From contig NC_087068.1 in the NCBI RefSeq assembly GCF_963678635.1, forward strand, positions 32,490,318 to 32,554,317: DNA of 64,000 nt. Reading direction: 5' to 3'. This document shows positions 1 through 11,135 of the stretch, one piece after another. The DNA comes from Symsagittifera roscoffensis. Its lineage: Eukaryota; Xenacoelomorpha; Acoela; Convolutidae. Under the pieces are notes generated by a model. That model saw nothing but the letters and a program-made list of their open reading frames with translations. It ran no database searches and was not told where the DNA came from. The position numbers and the translations under genes were made by a program. Each line of letters begins with the position of its first letter. Position 1 is the stretch's first letter.

Positions 1-207
1 CGCAGGGGAGAATTAGTTTTTCGTACAACCAGAGTTGCAAATAGAATTGATCATTTAGTCATTTTCAGGATAGAACAGGGACTCAAACAGCGCATCACAA
101 CTCTTATGTGGAAATTCTACAGTGAAAAATACAGTACCCTCAACCTCTGCTCTTGGCAGATATGCTGCGACTGCACAACGTGCAAAAATATCTGGACAAT
201 ATTATAA
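1..207 (+). pseudogene. C-terminal end of a CR1/jockey-type LINE ORF2
   Basis: The frame is open from base 1 to a TAA at 205-207, giving 68 residues. It ends in a cysteine cluster (CSWQICCDCTTCKN) preceded by LMWKFYSEKY. This matches the usual C-terminus of jockey/CR1 reverse transcriptase ORFs, where a basic amphipathic stretch is followed by CTW-x-C-x-C-x-x-C. The upstream part lies outside the window. The same end recurs at 10,409-10,614, preceded there by recognisable ORF2 sequence, which supports the call. A (CAA)n tract follows the stop in both copies and probably belongs to the element's 3' end. Confidence 0.7.
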
Positions 208-249
208 ACTCTTTGGAAGAAATTCCCACCAGTATTCTACTGGAAAGCC

Positions 250-250
<1 letters not shown>

Positions 251-310
<60 letters not shown>
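251..310 (+). repeat. (CAA)20 microsatellite in a LINE 3' region
   Basis: Twenty perfect CAA units lie 43 bases after the LINE stop codon. The duplicate at 10,658-10,672 has five units, so the array has changed length since the segments duplicated. The polyglutamine and polyasparagine readings of this tract are not genes. Confidence 0.95.
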
Positions 311-311
<1 letters not shown>

Positions 312-531
312 TATCCTTTGCTAGTATCCTTGGATAGACCTATCCAGGTTGTTCACGGACCGTCGCATGTCGGAAGTGCCTATTTTTCATTACCTGTTAA
401 TCAGAAAATTGCTTTTAAATGGACCATGCGTTGAAGTGCTGATTACGTAGCCTCTTTTATCATGATATATTTTGATCTCGCGATTTCGATGTTTTTTAAA
501 AGAAAAAACAAAAACTGATAGTCTATTCTAG

Positions 532-768
532 GAAGCTATGAGTTCCCGAAATTAGTTGAAATACTTTAATTGGGAAGTTAAAATGGCAATGTCTAGTGAT
601 TCAGTTTCGACTGTCAATGAGCCCCTAGTATCCCTTCAGTTTAATATGACTCAAGGGGGCTCAGAATCATGCAAACAAAAAACACTGGAATTGTCCAAAG
701 AAGAATTGCAAGATGTCATAGACAGTCTAACCAAAGCCAGTGATGCTATTTCTGCGTATACAAGTTAA
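532..768 (+). pseudogene. COMMD8: COMMD8-like terminal exon, copy A (interrupted)
   Basis: An acceptor (tctattctag) precedes a phase-0 exon that ends in TAA at 766-768. The translation carries the C-terminal COMM-domain pattern: NWEVKMAMSSDS, then EPLVSLQ, then LSKEELQDVIDSLTKAS. COMMD8 is the closest family member I recognise. COMM domains mediate assembly of the COMMD/CCDC22/CCDC93 (Commander) endosomal complex. Copy A has an in-frame TAG at codon 6 of the ATG-initiated reading, where copy B reads AAT-ATG, so this copy appears broken. Upstream COMMD8 exons are not in the window, where only LINE sequence precedes it. The copy may be an orphan exon or the end of a gene extending to the left. 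Confidence 0.6.
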
Positions 769-1028
769 ACTCTTGATGAACAATCGAATTAAACTTGATA
801 ATATAAGGAGTTTTTAGATAACTATTACCATATCATTACAAAAATTTCTAAGTCTAAAGTTTCTAAGTCAAATTACTCAAGTTTTGAGTCAGAATGTGCA
901 ATTTTTAGCAGAACATAAAGAGTAAATTGATTATCCCAATTTTATTTTTTTCTAGCAATTTTCAGATAAACTGTCAGCAGTTTGACTACAAGTAAATCTT
1001 CGTATATAGACAAAAATGTGCCCTGGAA

Positions 1029-1775
1029 ATGGCAGAATCACTTTTTCAACTAACTAGGTAGGCGAAGGTCAGAAAGTTTGTAAATTTGGAATAATAAAGG
1101 CTGGAAACTGACATTATTACCATTTTTCTGCATTTCAGTGAATTCAAAAACTTGTATGACACAGGAAAGCAATCAAGAGCTTTTCATTTTCCGTCTGCAT
1201 CCAACAATGCTCGTCAGCGCTCCAAAGAAGATTCGGTAAAATTAACAGCAATTTTTTTTCATTATTATATGCGATTGAATGAGCTAAGTATTGACGTGTA
1301 ATTGCTGTTATGTCATTCAAATTGACATCACAAAAAAACTAAGAGTGAAGACCATAAATTATTCGACTTCGAAAGTAACAATAAGAGTGCACAATAAGAA
1401 CCGTCTTTACAATGGTGAGTATTTTTGATCATGAAAAGTATTGATAAATGAACTAGGTTTAGAGCGGTTTTATAATTTAAAAGGGTAAGGTAATGCAGTA
1501 ATTTCTGAAAAAAAACTAGCTTTCATTTGTGTTTTAGGGTTGAAAGGGCACGGTATGCTGTAACTTCTCTTTTTTTTCTCATTGAGTTTTTCTCTGAATT
1601 CTTGCCGAAGTCAATTTTTTTTCAGGACTCAGACGATGACGATGACGACTACGTACAAAATAGAAGCTATCCTGCTGAGTTTAACCTAAAAAAACATGTC
1701 ACGAGGTTGAAAAAAGAGAACGAGAAAGAATTCGCCAGTCGTCTCACTGAAGAAATTTGGGATCCATTTGAATCG
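1029..1775 (+). CDS. 5' exons of a PROSER3-like gene, copy A
   Basis: Three exons join in phase: 1,029-1,057 (starts ATG), 1,139-1,235 and 1,626-1,775. Donors are gtaggc, gtaaaa and gtaagt; acceptors are atttcag and ttttcag. The product begins MAESLFQLT and continues with a basic, Ser-rich segment, an acidic run (DSDDDDDDYV) and a helix ending EEIWDPFES. Copies at 11,768 and 19,249 keep the same exon lengths except for a two-codon Asp/Asp insertion here. The exon-3 end is phase 0, and the continuation is not found inside this copy. I infer that these are the first exons of the gene whose body is at 29,563-39,125, because a WDP-type motif followed by YI(D/E)xFR is what I recall of PROSER3-like proteins. 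That link is unproven. Confidence 0.55.
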
Positions 1776-2476
1776 GTAAGTTTAAATTCTGTTATGCAAA
1801 TTGATCATTGCTTGAAATTATTTCCACGCAAGAAATTTACTGATGTGAAAATTCTGTTTAATATTACCTTCAATGGCATAATACCAGGCTAACTTTAATA
1901 GAAACAAGTATTTGGTGTCCATTTTTAAAAGCTAAAAATTAATTTTTAATATTCAATATTATTGTTTTTCAATAAAACTAATTACTTCAATAACAATTTA
2001 TGTTGCGCTGCAAATACAATATGCAACAGTCAGTTACTGTACAAGTTCAAGAAATGAGTTTTAGAAATAGGTATCAATTTGATGCGAAAGACCATCCATA
2101 AGTTGGCAGATTAGTAATTTTAGTAGGTCTTCTGTTATTCCAAAATAGAAAACTTTGCAAATTCACGTTTGAATTTTGTACAAGACTTGATTGTTTACAC
2201 ATGCGAGCTAGCGAGCGTAGCGTTAAATTACAAATAACTATTTTTTTTCTTCTAATCCAACTTGCAGAGAAAAATGCTAATATGGCTGCTTTTTTGTTGC
2301 AAACCATTGGCAATTTAATCGCATGCGTTCTAGCGGGTTATTGGTGATCCGTATTTGTATACTTTCAAGCGACCATGACGTGATACTCTTAATGCCCAGG
2401 TCGGTGATTTGGTTCCAGAACATCGCAGATGTTTTCTTCAGGTTTAACTTGCCCTTTCTTCCCTTATTTCAGTTTT

Positions 2477-3750
2477 CTGCATTATTAAGAGTCGGGGAAC
2501 GTAGTTAAGACTCTTATAAGTCGTGATGATTTTTTTTCAGAAAAATACTTTAAGTTCTCTAATAACGAAAGAAATGCATTCAAGTGTATATACACTTCAA
2601 TTCACTAATTTGCTAGATGGGCAAAAATTACTCTCCAATTATGAAAGTTGTCTTCATGTTTTTTTTTTTTTCATTTCTCAAATCTAATTTGCGCTAACAG
2701 CAAAGGAACAAAGGAGCACCAGAATTGGGAATGCAAAAAACGTAATAAACTGCACAAGACTAGATGGCCCGGCTGACAATCATAGTGGCGTTTCCTCTCA
2801 TGAGGCACACTGAGAGGCTCTGGAGAAGGCGAACTGGGGCAACACGAGCGTCACGTGAACCAGAACGTCTGGCATCAGCGAGGATAGCAACTGACTTGAG
2901 GGTTTTGATTATGAAAGTTGAAATTGCGCGAAAAAATTAGATCGATTTTTTGTTTCGAAAGTGAAATTTAATTTTCAGATTTTCCAGCGGAACAAAAACT
3001 TTTCCCTATAATCCAGTTTTCTCAATATAGGTTAATTTTAGTTTAAAAAATTCCAATTATAAGTTGCTCTTGAAATTCGATATCTTTTACTGTTTGAAAT
3101 TCGAATTAAGGTTTTTCAAAAAAAAATGTCTTTTTTGTTTCTTTTTTGCGTTCATTAACTCTTTTGCAAGTGTCTGTTGGCCTTGTTTAGAGCTATTTTG
3201 TGTCGTTTTCTTGCGTGATTTTGCGCAGCTCAGTTTCTACTCTGTGACTAATTTGTCGCGGTAACCTTTTGTAAAATTTTTTGTAAAAAAAGAATGATAT
3301 CGCCTATGGGTAGTTTTCAAATTTTAAATTGTCGGCAATTATTCATGCTTTATTCTAAAGTGAATCGAAATATTGGATTTCTCCTTGCTGAATCTAAGTC
3401 TAATGTTCAATTGTATATCTATAATCTATACTATATTTAAATGCGAGTGACAACTATCTCCCATGTTTAAGCATAATAATTTTGCATATTTAACGAAGGA
3501 GTTTTTTCATGTTTAAGCTATATCATACATTGCAATGCTTAAGAAAATTTTTCAATTAGTTTTCCGCTAGGTCAATAATTTTTCAGAATTTTTTTTGAGG
3601 CCAATTTAAGTCTGTCTGTCTGTATATCTGGTTTTTCATTTAATTTGATTGTCTGTCTACCCATCTCCTAATTTTTTAACTTTCGATTTGGTTTCGACGA
3701 TTTAGTTCAGAACAGTACTACTGTCAAACGGTTGTCTCCAATTCCTTCTC
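2477..3750 (+). repeat. Dispersed repeat family R within unit A
   Basis: This starts near an imperfect palindrome (aagagt ... actctta) and continues through landmarks including ttccagcggaacaaaaac, a ttcattaactcttt stretch and tctgttggcc. The same series recurs in units B and C. More diverged versions occur at 38,397-38,830, 39,236-39,740 and 39,757-40,650. An R2-type insertion interrupts this copy at 2,651-2,907. No coding potential was recognised. Confidence 0.6.
2651..2907 (-). mobile_element. 5'-truncated R2-type retrotransposon, copy A
   Basis: This contains the 3' UTR and about the last 49 codons of the element that is long in copy B, nearly identical over the shared part. It is flanked by a perfect 13-bp duplication, attatgaaagttg, at 2,638-2,650 and 2,908-2,920. 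A short A-rich tail lies at the low-coordinate (3') end. The homologous position in copy C (20,901-20,920) is uninterrupted. This is therefore a genuine 5'-truncated target-primed insertion. Confidence 0.8.
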
Positions 3751-3754
3751 TTTA

Positions 3755-4215
3755 TCTGTCTTTTTTTTCTGATCCTTCTTTATCAATCTTTTTTTTCTAT
3801 GTTTTTTTTCTATTTTTTTTTTGATCCTTCTTATTCGATCTTTTTTTCTATCTTTCTTTTTAAAATTTATCTCTATCTTTTTTCAATCCTTCTTTTTCGA
3901 TCCTTTTTTTCCTATCTTTTTTTATTCTTCTTTTTTGATCTTTTTTTCAATCTTTTGAATCTTTCTTTTTCGATTTTTTTCTAACTTTTTTTTCAATCCT
4001 TCTTTTTCGATCTTTTTTCTATCTTTTTATTCAATCTATTCGATGTTTTTATTCGGTCTTTTTTCGATCCTTTTTTTTAAATCTTTTTCTATCCTTCTTT
4101 TTGATCTTTTTTTTCTGTTTTTTTTCGATTGTCCTTTTTCTTAAATTTCCTCAATCCTTTTTCGATTTCTTTTTCAATCCTTCTTTTAGATCTTTTTTCT
4201 ATTATCTTTTTGTTT
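3755..4215 (+). repeat. Pyrimidine-rich minisatellite, copy A
   Basis: About 460 bases are almost entirely T and C on this strand, built from degenerate units such as ttcgatccttctttttcaat. Equivalents lie at 17,395-17,890 and 21,725-22,245. Long Phe/Ser/Leu readings across it are composition artefacts. Confidence 0.9.
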
Positions 4216-4299
4216 CTAAATTAAAACTTAAGTTCTCAAAAAACTTGATGTAATTTTGGTTTTCAGAATTTGAAATGCCTTACCCTTTAGTAGGGTGCT

Positions 4300-4880
4300 G
4301 TCAGGCTACTCTCATGAATTGCCAATCTTGCCTCCAAATGTAATTGCTCAAATCTTCGTAGTTTTTGAGATATGACGTTTTTTGTGTAATTTTTCAGAAA
4401 CTTACCGATTTTTTTTCTTCAAAATTTGAAATCCCTTACCCTCAAAAGAGTTGTCAAAAGTTCGAAGCGCCGGTGGTGCGTTACACACTAGTTTCAATTG
4501 ATATTAAGAAAAATATACTTGATTACTCAGACTGGTTAAAAACAAGTGATTTTAAAATAATTTCAATTGTTAAAATGGGCAGCTCGTTTCGAATTACTGA
4601 GCAAGATCTGATGGCGTTAGTGATTTTGAAAAGGAAATTTTTTTTGGATAAACAGACCTAGACACTTCACATGATGTCTCTGGGGCCATTACCTATTTTT
4701 TTTGCATTTGAATATGTATCCAATGAATTGTTGAAAACCATTGATTCAGTCACTGATTATTTTATCTGCAGATGATGAGCTTCAAAGTACTCAATGAGTA
4801 TCCAAATGTGCATCTCAAGTTATTTCTTAGCAAGAGTCAAATTTTCACTCTGTAAATGTCATTGCAAATTTCATCAGTTA
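4300..4880 (+). repeat. 545-bp module, single copy in unit A
   Basis: The module runs from the aatcttgcctccaaat landmark to tgcaaatttcatcag. It is single here but tandemly doubled in units B and C. An open stretch ending in TAG (about 4,383-4,661) and a short ATG-led frame after ctgcag (from 4,773) are conserved in position. However, the short frame gains a stop in the 18,465 copy, so I do not call genes. Confidence 0.75.
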
Positions 4881-6829
4881 CCCGGGGGTTCGTCAGTGAA
4901 AACCGATGCAAAGAAGTTTGAGAGCACTTCCGCCTTTTCGTCGTCTGTGTCAGTTAGCATACCATTTGGTTTTATTAAAGCGGGGATTGCTTGTCTTATG
5001 GTAGTTTTTTGGCGCACGTAACTCCAGAACTTTTTCGGATGAGTTTTAACTTCTGATGATATTTCCTTGCCACTGCTGCGTATCTTGATTAAAGTCACGA
5101 ATTTTTCGACTAACTCTTTCTTGCAGTTTTTCAGTTTTCCCATGTATTTAACTGAACGTTTGGGTCAGCTAGATGGTTTGTCATCCCGTGGTAGTCTCCC
5201 TTTTCATAGTTTCTGCGGTTTTTACATTTCGATTTAACCCTGTTTACTGGCACATCTATCTTGACAAGGACGTGGTCACTTTTTCCGATTGGCGCCTCTA
5301 ACGTGATGTCTAGATCTTTTAAGACTATATCTGACATCATAACATCAAGCAGTGATGCCTTATCTCTGCCAGTTGGCCTTGTAGGCTCTTTGATGTGTTG
5401 TGTTAGTAGTGCGTCTTTTATTGCCTCTGTAAAGATGAACTCAGTGCTATTTTCATCTTTTAATGTACTCATGGCCTCCCAATCTATCTGTGGTAGATTT
5501 GTGCCTCCCACTATTAGTGTTGAGTCATTTGACTGTGTTTCGTTCAAATTGGCGATCAAATTTTTTAGTTGGTGGTTATTTTCTTTAGTTGAGTTTGGAC
5601 TTCTATACAATACACCAAAATTGATGATGATGTTCCTGCCAATTTTATTTTTAAAAACAAGTTTTCACAGAAAGAAGAATTAATTGTGCTCAAGGAGTAG
5701 TCAATGTTTTCATTAATATAAACAAAAAATCCGCGTCCTTGATCAGATGGATTCATACTTTTTGATTCTAGGTTAAAGTATTGGATTTTATGCCATGTTG
5801 GATTGTATTCTGCGCGAGAATTTTTCGGTTTGCCTTCAACTAGAGCGATGACATCAGGCTTGCATTTTTCTTGATTCGTTCTCCACGTGATTTCGTGCAG
5901 TTTGTCTTGAGTTAATATGTCTATGCTTGTGTACCAGATTTTTAAAGACCGGTTTGAGGTTTTTTCTTCATTCTCATTATTTGCAACCCCCTCACAAGGT
6001 GCACGTTGTCTCCTTGTTCCTTTTCGTTTAAGTTTTTTGCCTTTGCTATCAATCTTCTGACTTCTTCTCGTTCCTTGAGACTCCTGTCTGGGCCAATCCA
6101 CAGGTTTTTGATTTTATATTCGGCATCTTTTAATTTATTCAAGGTTTTCATTATCTCGCTTACATCTTTTTCGTTATCAAAGGATACTAGCAGTGGTCTG
6201 TTTATCGTTCTTCTTCCCAAGTCGGAAAAAACTTGTGGCTGTTTTATTTCCCATTTCGACCAATGCTAGAAATGTTTCTATCAGTTGTTTGTCTTCTACC
6301 TTTCTGTGATGTCCATCTTGGTGGGTACTCTCAGATGCTTTGTAAATTATCAAGTTTTTTTTTCTTCTGATTTCGTCTTCTTCTTTTCCTTTTTGCTCTT
6401 CAGATGCTTCCATTATAATTTCTTTTAATGGCTTGGCTTTCGGTTGTTGAGCCACGTCCCATGGTTTCTGTTCAGCTTGATTCACGGCTCTTGGTCCTGC
6501 TACAAACTTGTAGAAGTCGTTCATCATGTGGTTTAGGTTCGCCATTGTTTTGTCCAGATCGCTTCGTAGTGTATCCGGTTCTAGATTCTTGTCAGCTTCA
6601 ATTAGAAGTTTCACCTTCGGTGTGCAGGAACTTCAGGTTGACACATGTAATCGTAGACTTGGTCAGGCATATTTATGCATGTTGTATAAAAGTGTTCATG
6701 ACATTTATCACACTCCATTACTTTATCATCGATGTTACCATAGGTCTTATTGCACGTTTTACTTTGCCAAGCGTCCATTTCACTCACAAATTCAGTATCT
6801 TTACGTCTAGTTTTTAGTTTTGGAGGCAT
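4877..6829 (-). mobile_element. CR1-like LINE, 3'-truncated (ORF1 and endonuclease)
   Basis: In minus-strand order the sequence shows an ORF1 start at 6,829 with a PHD-like CxxC...H..C pattern. This is followed by an RRM-like region and a C-terminal segment with IGPDRSLKEREEVRRLIAKA. ORF2 then gives an APE-type endonuclease with CKPDVIALVE, YRSPN, a degenerate GDFN site (GGTNLPQIDW) and SDHV. A pre-RT linker reads KKFWSYVRQKT and LSNFFASVFTDE. The frame changes several times, so the copy is dead. It stops at 4,877 before any reverse-transcriptase palm, where it abuts the end of unit A. Loss of the 3' end is unusual for a LINE insertion and points to later rearrangement. Confidence 0.8.
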
Positions 6830-6849
6830 ATTAAGGTTGATTTTAACAG

Positions 6850-7330
6850 GCCGCTCTAAGACACTTAAGTCTCAAGAATCTATCTAAAGAAATCAACTTC
6901 ACGAAAATTACTGGGCCGCACTGAGACACTGAAGTATCAAGAAGCTACCCCGTAATTTCTCCTTCAAAAACACTAAGCCCTAATCTGATTATTACTGGGC
7001 CGCTCTAAGACAATTAAGTCCCAAGAAACTACCCTTGTAATTCCAGAAAAAGCTTCCTACTTTTCTTTTTTGCTGTTCGTTTTGTGCCTTCGCTTCGACG
7101 TTGACTGTTTCTTTGACTTCTTCGTAGCAGACTTTGATCGTTTCTTCAGGACTAATTTTTTCAAGTTATTTCTACCTCTGTATCTCTTCAAGGATCAAAG
7201 ACGGGTGAATTTGCTTCGAACCTCGCAAGATTCTGTTGTTCTTTCTCTTGATTAGTCTCTCTTCAAGGATCAAAGACGGGTGAATTTGCCTCGAATCTCG
7301 CAAGATTCTGTTGTTCTTTCTCTTTCTTGT
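6850..7330 (-). repeat. Tandem monomers in the 5' region of the minus LINE
   Basis: Three diverged units of about 75 bases carry (g)ggccgc(t/a)ct(a/g)agac near 6,850, 6,910 and 6,990. A clean 75-bp tandem duplication begins at 7,183 and 7,258 (tctcttcaaggatcaaag...). The position is directly upstream of ORF1 of the minus-strand LINE. That suggests promoter monomers like those of some L1 elements, which is inference. Confidence 0.6.
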
Positions 7331-8262
7331 GGATAATAACTTTTTTACTGGAATAATGAGGATGACCAATGTTCTCAATATTTTGAGTATGTCTGTGGTG
7401 TTGGTTCGTTTTGTGTATACTAATGCTGCGATCCGGTGACGCAGTCCGTGGAGAATCGAAAGCAGTTCTAGTGAACAAGGTTTCCAATTGTTGCTGTGGT
7501 GGGGGCCACAGTATTGTTTATCAAGTCGTGCCACAGAATAAGTTTGTCTTCGTTCTTCTGGATCGACTGGTAGTTCTTTTTTGTGGCAGGGTTGATGCTC
7601 AACTCTCCTACTGATGTCTGGATGGGGAAGATTTATCGTTGAAATTTTCTAGGGGATGCGTCGATGGCCGCACGAAAAGAGCTTGCGCCAACAAAGTGCA
7701 CCATAAATCTTCACCTGCAACACCTAGAGCAGCAGGACTTTGCAATTTTTTCCGTTCCATAAAGCGATTTTAGATTTAGCTCTAGGGCATATATCTGAAA
7801 ATACACAGTTTGTATACGGGGAAAGAAAATCTATTTAATAAGTTTAAATAATATTAAATAGTTATTAAATATTAAATAGTTTCAGATAAATTTGAATTTC
7901 TCGAGGTAGCAATGGTTGCCTCGCTCTAAATGTCAAGCAGGAGATATCATATTTTCAAAATATCTTCGTCAAAGAACCTTCTGATAGCAGATTCGCAGGC
8001 GCGACACTTGGAATTAAATGCAGAAAAAGCGTGTGTGAGAAGATTTACAGTACTTACCATCTAGGCAGTGACGAAGTTCACATAAGCCCAGAAGGTTTCA
8101 CAGGCATCAAAAGCATCATAAAGAACAAGATACTGTACAAGAAATACTCTGACGCTTTCAACGACGAAGGTCATCTCACCCAGTACGAGTGCACCTTCCG
8201 ACACTGCCGCTGCCCTTACTGAGTGTAAGCTGCAGGTTTGTGAGCTGTACTTCCCTCTGTCC
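7331..8262. other. LINE-flanking sequence without a supported gene
   Basis: This lies between the two facing LINE 5' ends. A 63-codon frame at 8,031-8,222 has mixed composition, but no motif or conserved copy supports it. Some of this DNA is probably 5' UTR of one or both LINEs. Confidence 0.5.
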
Positions 8263-8434
8263 TTTCTAGAAATATCAAACCGCAGGCGTCCCCTTTTCGG
8301 GTTCCATAGGTTTGTATATTTCTCTGAACCCATCGAACGTTCTAGAAATATCAAACCGCAGGCGCCCCCTTTTCGGGATCCACAGGCTTGCATATTTCTC
8401 TGAACGCATCGTACCGCAGGCGTCTCTTCTCGGG
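8263..8434 (+). repeat. 76-bp tandem monomers upstream of the plus LINE
   Basis: Two units start with tctagaaatatcaaaccgca at 8,265 and 8,341, and a third partial unit (taccgcaggcgtctcttctc) starts near 8,411. They sit just before LINE ORF1 at 8,488 and are probably its 5' UTR. Confidence 0.75.
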
Positions 8435-8487
8435 AATCACAGATCCCTCTGTTAAGTCCCCCTCTGTTAACTGTTAACTCTTCAACG

Positions 8488-9372
8488 ATGAGTCGTACAT
8501 GCCGAACTTGCACAAGGTCCATACCGAAAGCCGAAAAAAGTTACAACTGTGTAGCGTGCGGTTGTCACATGCATCTAGAACCAACAAGCACAAGATTATC
8601 AAACGTAGCCATCAACGGAATAAAGGAGCTTGGTCGCAACGCAAGGTTACTCTGTAACGTCTGCATTGAAAACAACGAACGCGACAACTTCACTCGGAAC
8701 AGGACTGTCAACAACCTGGAAGAAAAAATCAACAAAAACATGTCTAGCAATGCTGAGACACTCGAAACGCAAATTGCTCAAATTGTCGAAAAGAAAATAA
8801 ACGAAGCAATAAGGAAAACACACGATTAAGTAGACGAGAGTTACGCAAACGTCGTGAAGGAAGTTGAAAGCTACAAAAAACGTGAATAGTCCTCAAAACT
8901 CCAAAAACAACAACAACACAACCACTCACAGCATCGAACACAATGTAAGAGTGCAAGGGATCCATGAAGATCCTGATAAACCACGTGACGTGAATCTTGT
9001 CCAAACTCACGAAAAACTAGAGGAAATTTTGGAAACCATAGGAGTTAAACCAAAAATAGTCCAGTTTAAAAGAATTGGAACATTCAACAAAGAAAGGAAA
9101 AAGCCTAGAACACTTCTAATTACGCTTGAAAATCCAGCAGCAATCAATCTAATGATTGCAAAAAGTACTGAAAAAGAGACGAAATGAAAGAAATCAATAT
9201 ATTTCTGTCACGTGCCCTATGTAAAAAAAATTCTATCAAAGAAAACCTCTGCCTGAAACGACGTAGGGAAATGCTTGAAGAAGGCGTACCACGTGAAAAA
9301 CTGAAAATAAGAAACCTTGAGCTTTTCCATGATCGAGCAAAAGTTCAATTAAATCAAACTTCCCAGCCATAA
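8488..9372 (+). pseudogene. LINE ORF1 (zinc motif plus RRM-like nucleic-acid chaperone), frameshifted
   Basis: The frame opening at 8,488 encodes a Cys/His pattern (CRTC...CVAC-x4-H...CNVC) like the PHD/zinc domains of CR1-type ORF1 proteins, then a coiled-coil-like segment ending at 8,829. A second frame (8,864-9,187) carries an RRM-like stretch with VRVQGIHEDPDKP and FKRIG. A third (9,184-9,372) has the typical ORF1 C-terminal region, LKRRREMLEEGVPREKLKI. Three frames for one protein means at least two indels. ORF1 proteins coat the element's RNA during retrotransposition. Confidence 0.75.
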
Positions 9373-9408
9373 CCAGAAAATGCAACATCCAACGTTTGAC
9401 TAGATCAT

Positions 9409-10614
9409 CTCCACATTTTACAATTTAATGCACGCAGTTTAGTTAACTATGAAAAAAGATTCAAAATGGCAAATGCAATAAAAATTGGTTTGTACAGCGT
9501 TATTTGTTTTTGTGAGACCTGGTTAAACGAAAATATCTCAAACTCTGAACAACTACTTGCAGAATACAACATTTATCGAGCAGATAGAGCATATCAGTCG
9601 TCTAACACTCACGGAGGTGCCCTGATTGCCATTAAGAACTCACTAAATTCCCAAAAAATAATTCCCACGTCGAATGTTGTGTCCAATGTAACATAACCCT
9701 AACCAACGAAACTATCTATATATGCTCCTTTTACAACCCCCATAGAGCCAGTCAATACAGATATGACTACCAATGTTTCAACAAAATTCTCGAAGCCATA
9801 CCTAAAAAGAGTAAAGCAGTCATATGTGGAGACATTAATTTCCATCTACAAACTGGGACATCTTCAGCAGTCAAGAAAACGTTGAACAAGAAATCCTAGA
9901 AATTTTGATCAGAAATAGTGTACCTCAGCTAAAATCTATAAAAGATCTGGGTATTCACATGTTAGGAGATCTTAGTTGGAGCACTCATCTAACCGAACGA
10001 TTAAAGAAAGCAAACAAATTACTATACAGTCTAAGACGAAATGTAGCATATAACGTCAACACCTTTGTAAAACTAGGTCTCTACAAATCAATAATACTAC
10101 CATTCCTAACCTACGGCTGTCACTGTGCGAAATTTCTGAGAAAAGACCTACAAAAACTTGAATTTTTTCAAAAGAAAGTAGTAAAGTGGATATGTGGAAA
10201 ACACTGCCAAAAATACACTGATCAACTTTAGAATACTCAACATTTTACCTCTGTCAATGTTCCTACAGACCAATGACTTACTTTTGCTTTCATAACTCTG
10301 CACTGACTACGAACACCACAGCATCCCACTTCCCACTTCCCACAGCTAACAATACCCTAGACCGACGATTAGAGCCCTTCAATTTACCCAAAACTCGAAC
10401 AGAATAACGCAGGGGAGAGTTCGTTTTTCGTACAACCAGAGTTGCAAATAGAATTGATCATTTAGTCAATTTCAGGATAGAACAAGGACTCAAACAGCGC
10501 ATCACAACTCTTATGTGGAAATTTTACAGTGAAAAATACAGTACCCTCAACCTCTGCTCTTGGCAGATATGCTGCGACTGCACAACGTGCAAAAATATCT
10601 GGACAATATTATAA
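9409..10614 (+). pseudogene. LINE ORF2 with internal deletion of the RT core
   Basis: The endonuclease start is recognisable (FNARSLVNYEKRF, then VICFCETWLNE). The catalytic GDxN region is at about 9,825 (CGDINF). Near 9,900 the sequence jumps to the RT thumb/connection region (KDLGIHMLGDLSWSTHL, then SIILPFLTYG). It ends in the Cys-rich C-terminus with a TAA at 10,612-10,614. The palm with its YxDD motif is missing, so the copy cannot be autonomous. Further stops and frame changes lie at 9,694 and 10,231. The 3' end is the same as at 1-207. Confidence 0.8.
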
Positions 10615-10758
10615 ACTCTGTGGAAGAAATTCCCACCAGTATTCTACTGGAAAGCCACAACAACAACAACAATTATCCTTTGCTAGTATCCTTGGATAGA
10701 CCTATCCAACTTGTTCACGAACCGTCGCATGGCGGAAGTGCCCTTTTTTTTACCTGTT

Positions 10759-11135
10759 AGAGAGAGAGAGAGAGAGAGGAAGGCTTAATTTACCCCGTGG
10801 GGAGTTTACAATCACAAATAATGAAATGCAAACATAAAACAAAAAAAAAATATAAATATATAAAATAAACTATGACCGGCAGAAGGTACAGCAGCACTTT
10901 CCATACCAAGTACACGGAATGTTTTCTTCGAATGTTTGACGTAGCTTCGTATCATAGAACTTCATAACTTCACGCTTGTACCGGGGGAATGATAGACGGA
11001 CATCAAGCTTCATGAAATTCAATAGTCTAGGAATACGGTCAAAATAAAAGGACTTTGTCTTCTCGTATTTTCGCTTCTTTAATTTGAAAGAGTATATATC
11101 AACACTCCGTAATGATACAGATGGGTCATTTATAT
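10759..11135 (-). mobile_element. 3' end of another LINE, inserted only in unit B
   Basis: On the minus strand a C-terminal ORF2 fragment reads YFDRIPRLLNFM, then FPRYKREVMKFYDTKL, and ends CTWYGKCCCTFCRS and stop at 10,870. A 3' UTR with CCCCACGGGGTAAATTAAG and a (CT)n tail follows. Unit A at 395-400 lacks it and reads straight through. It therefore inserted into B after duplication, or was lost cleanly from A. It is strongly 5'-truncated, as expected for target-primed insertion. Confidence 0.75.

Noticed and set aside
122-434. Polyglutamine and polyasparagine ORFs
   Set aside because: They are readings of a (CAA)n tract after a LINE stop codon. The duplicate has five units only, and no surrounding frame is conserved.
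4365-4661. 98-codon ORF with an IPYP motif resembling M1 aminopeptidases
   Set aside because: Only a few residues match. No zinc-binding HExxH follows, the homologous frames differ between copies, and the sequence belongs to the repeated 545-bp module.
6850-8434. CRISPR-like array of spaced repeats
   Set aside because: The repeats are 75-76 bp contiguous tandem monomers without unique spacers, in LINE 5' regions of a eukaryotic genome.
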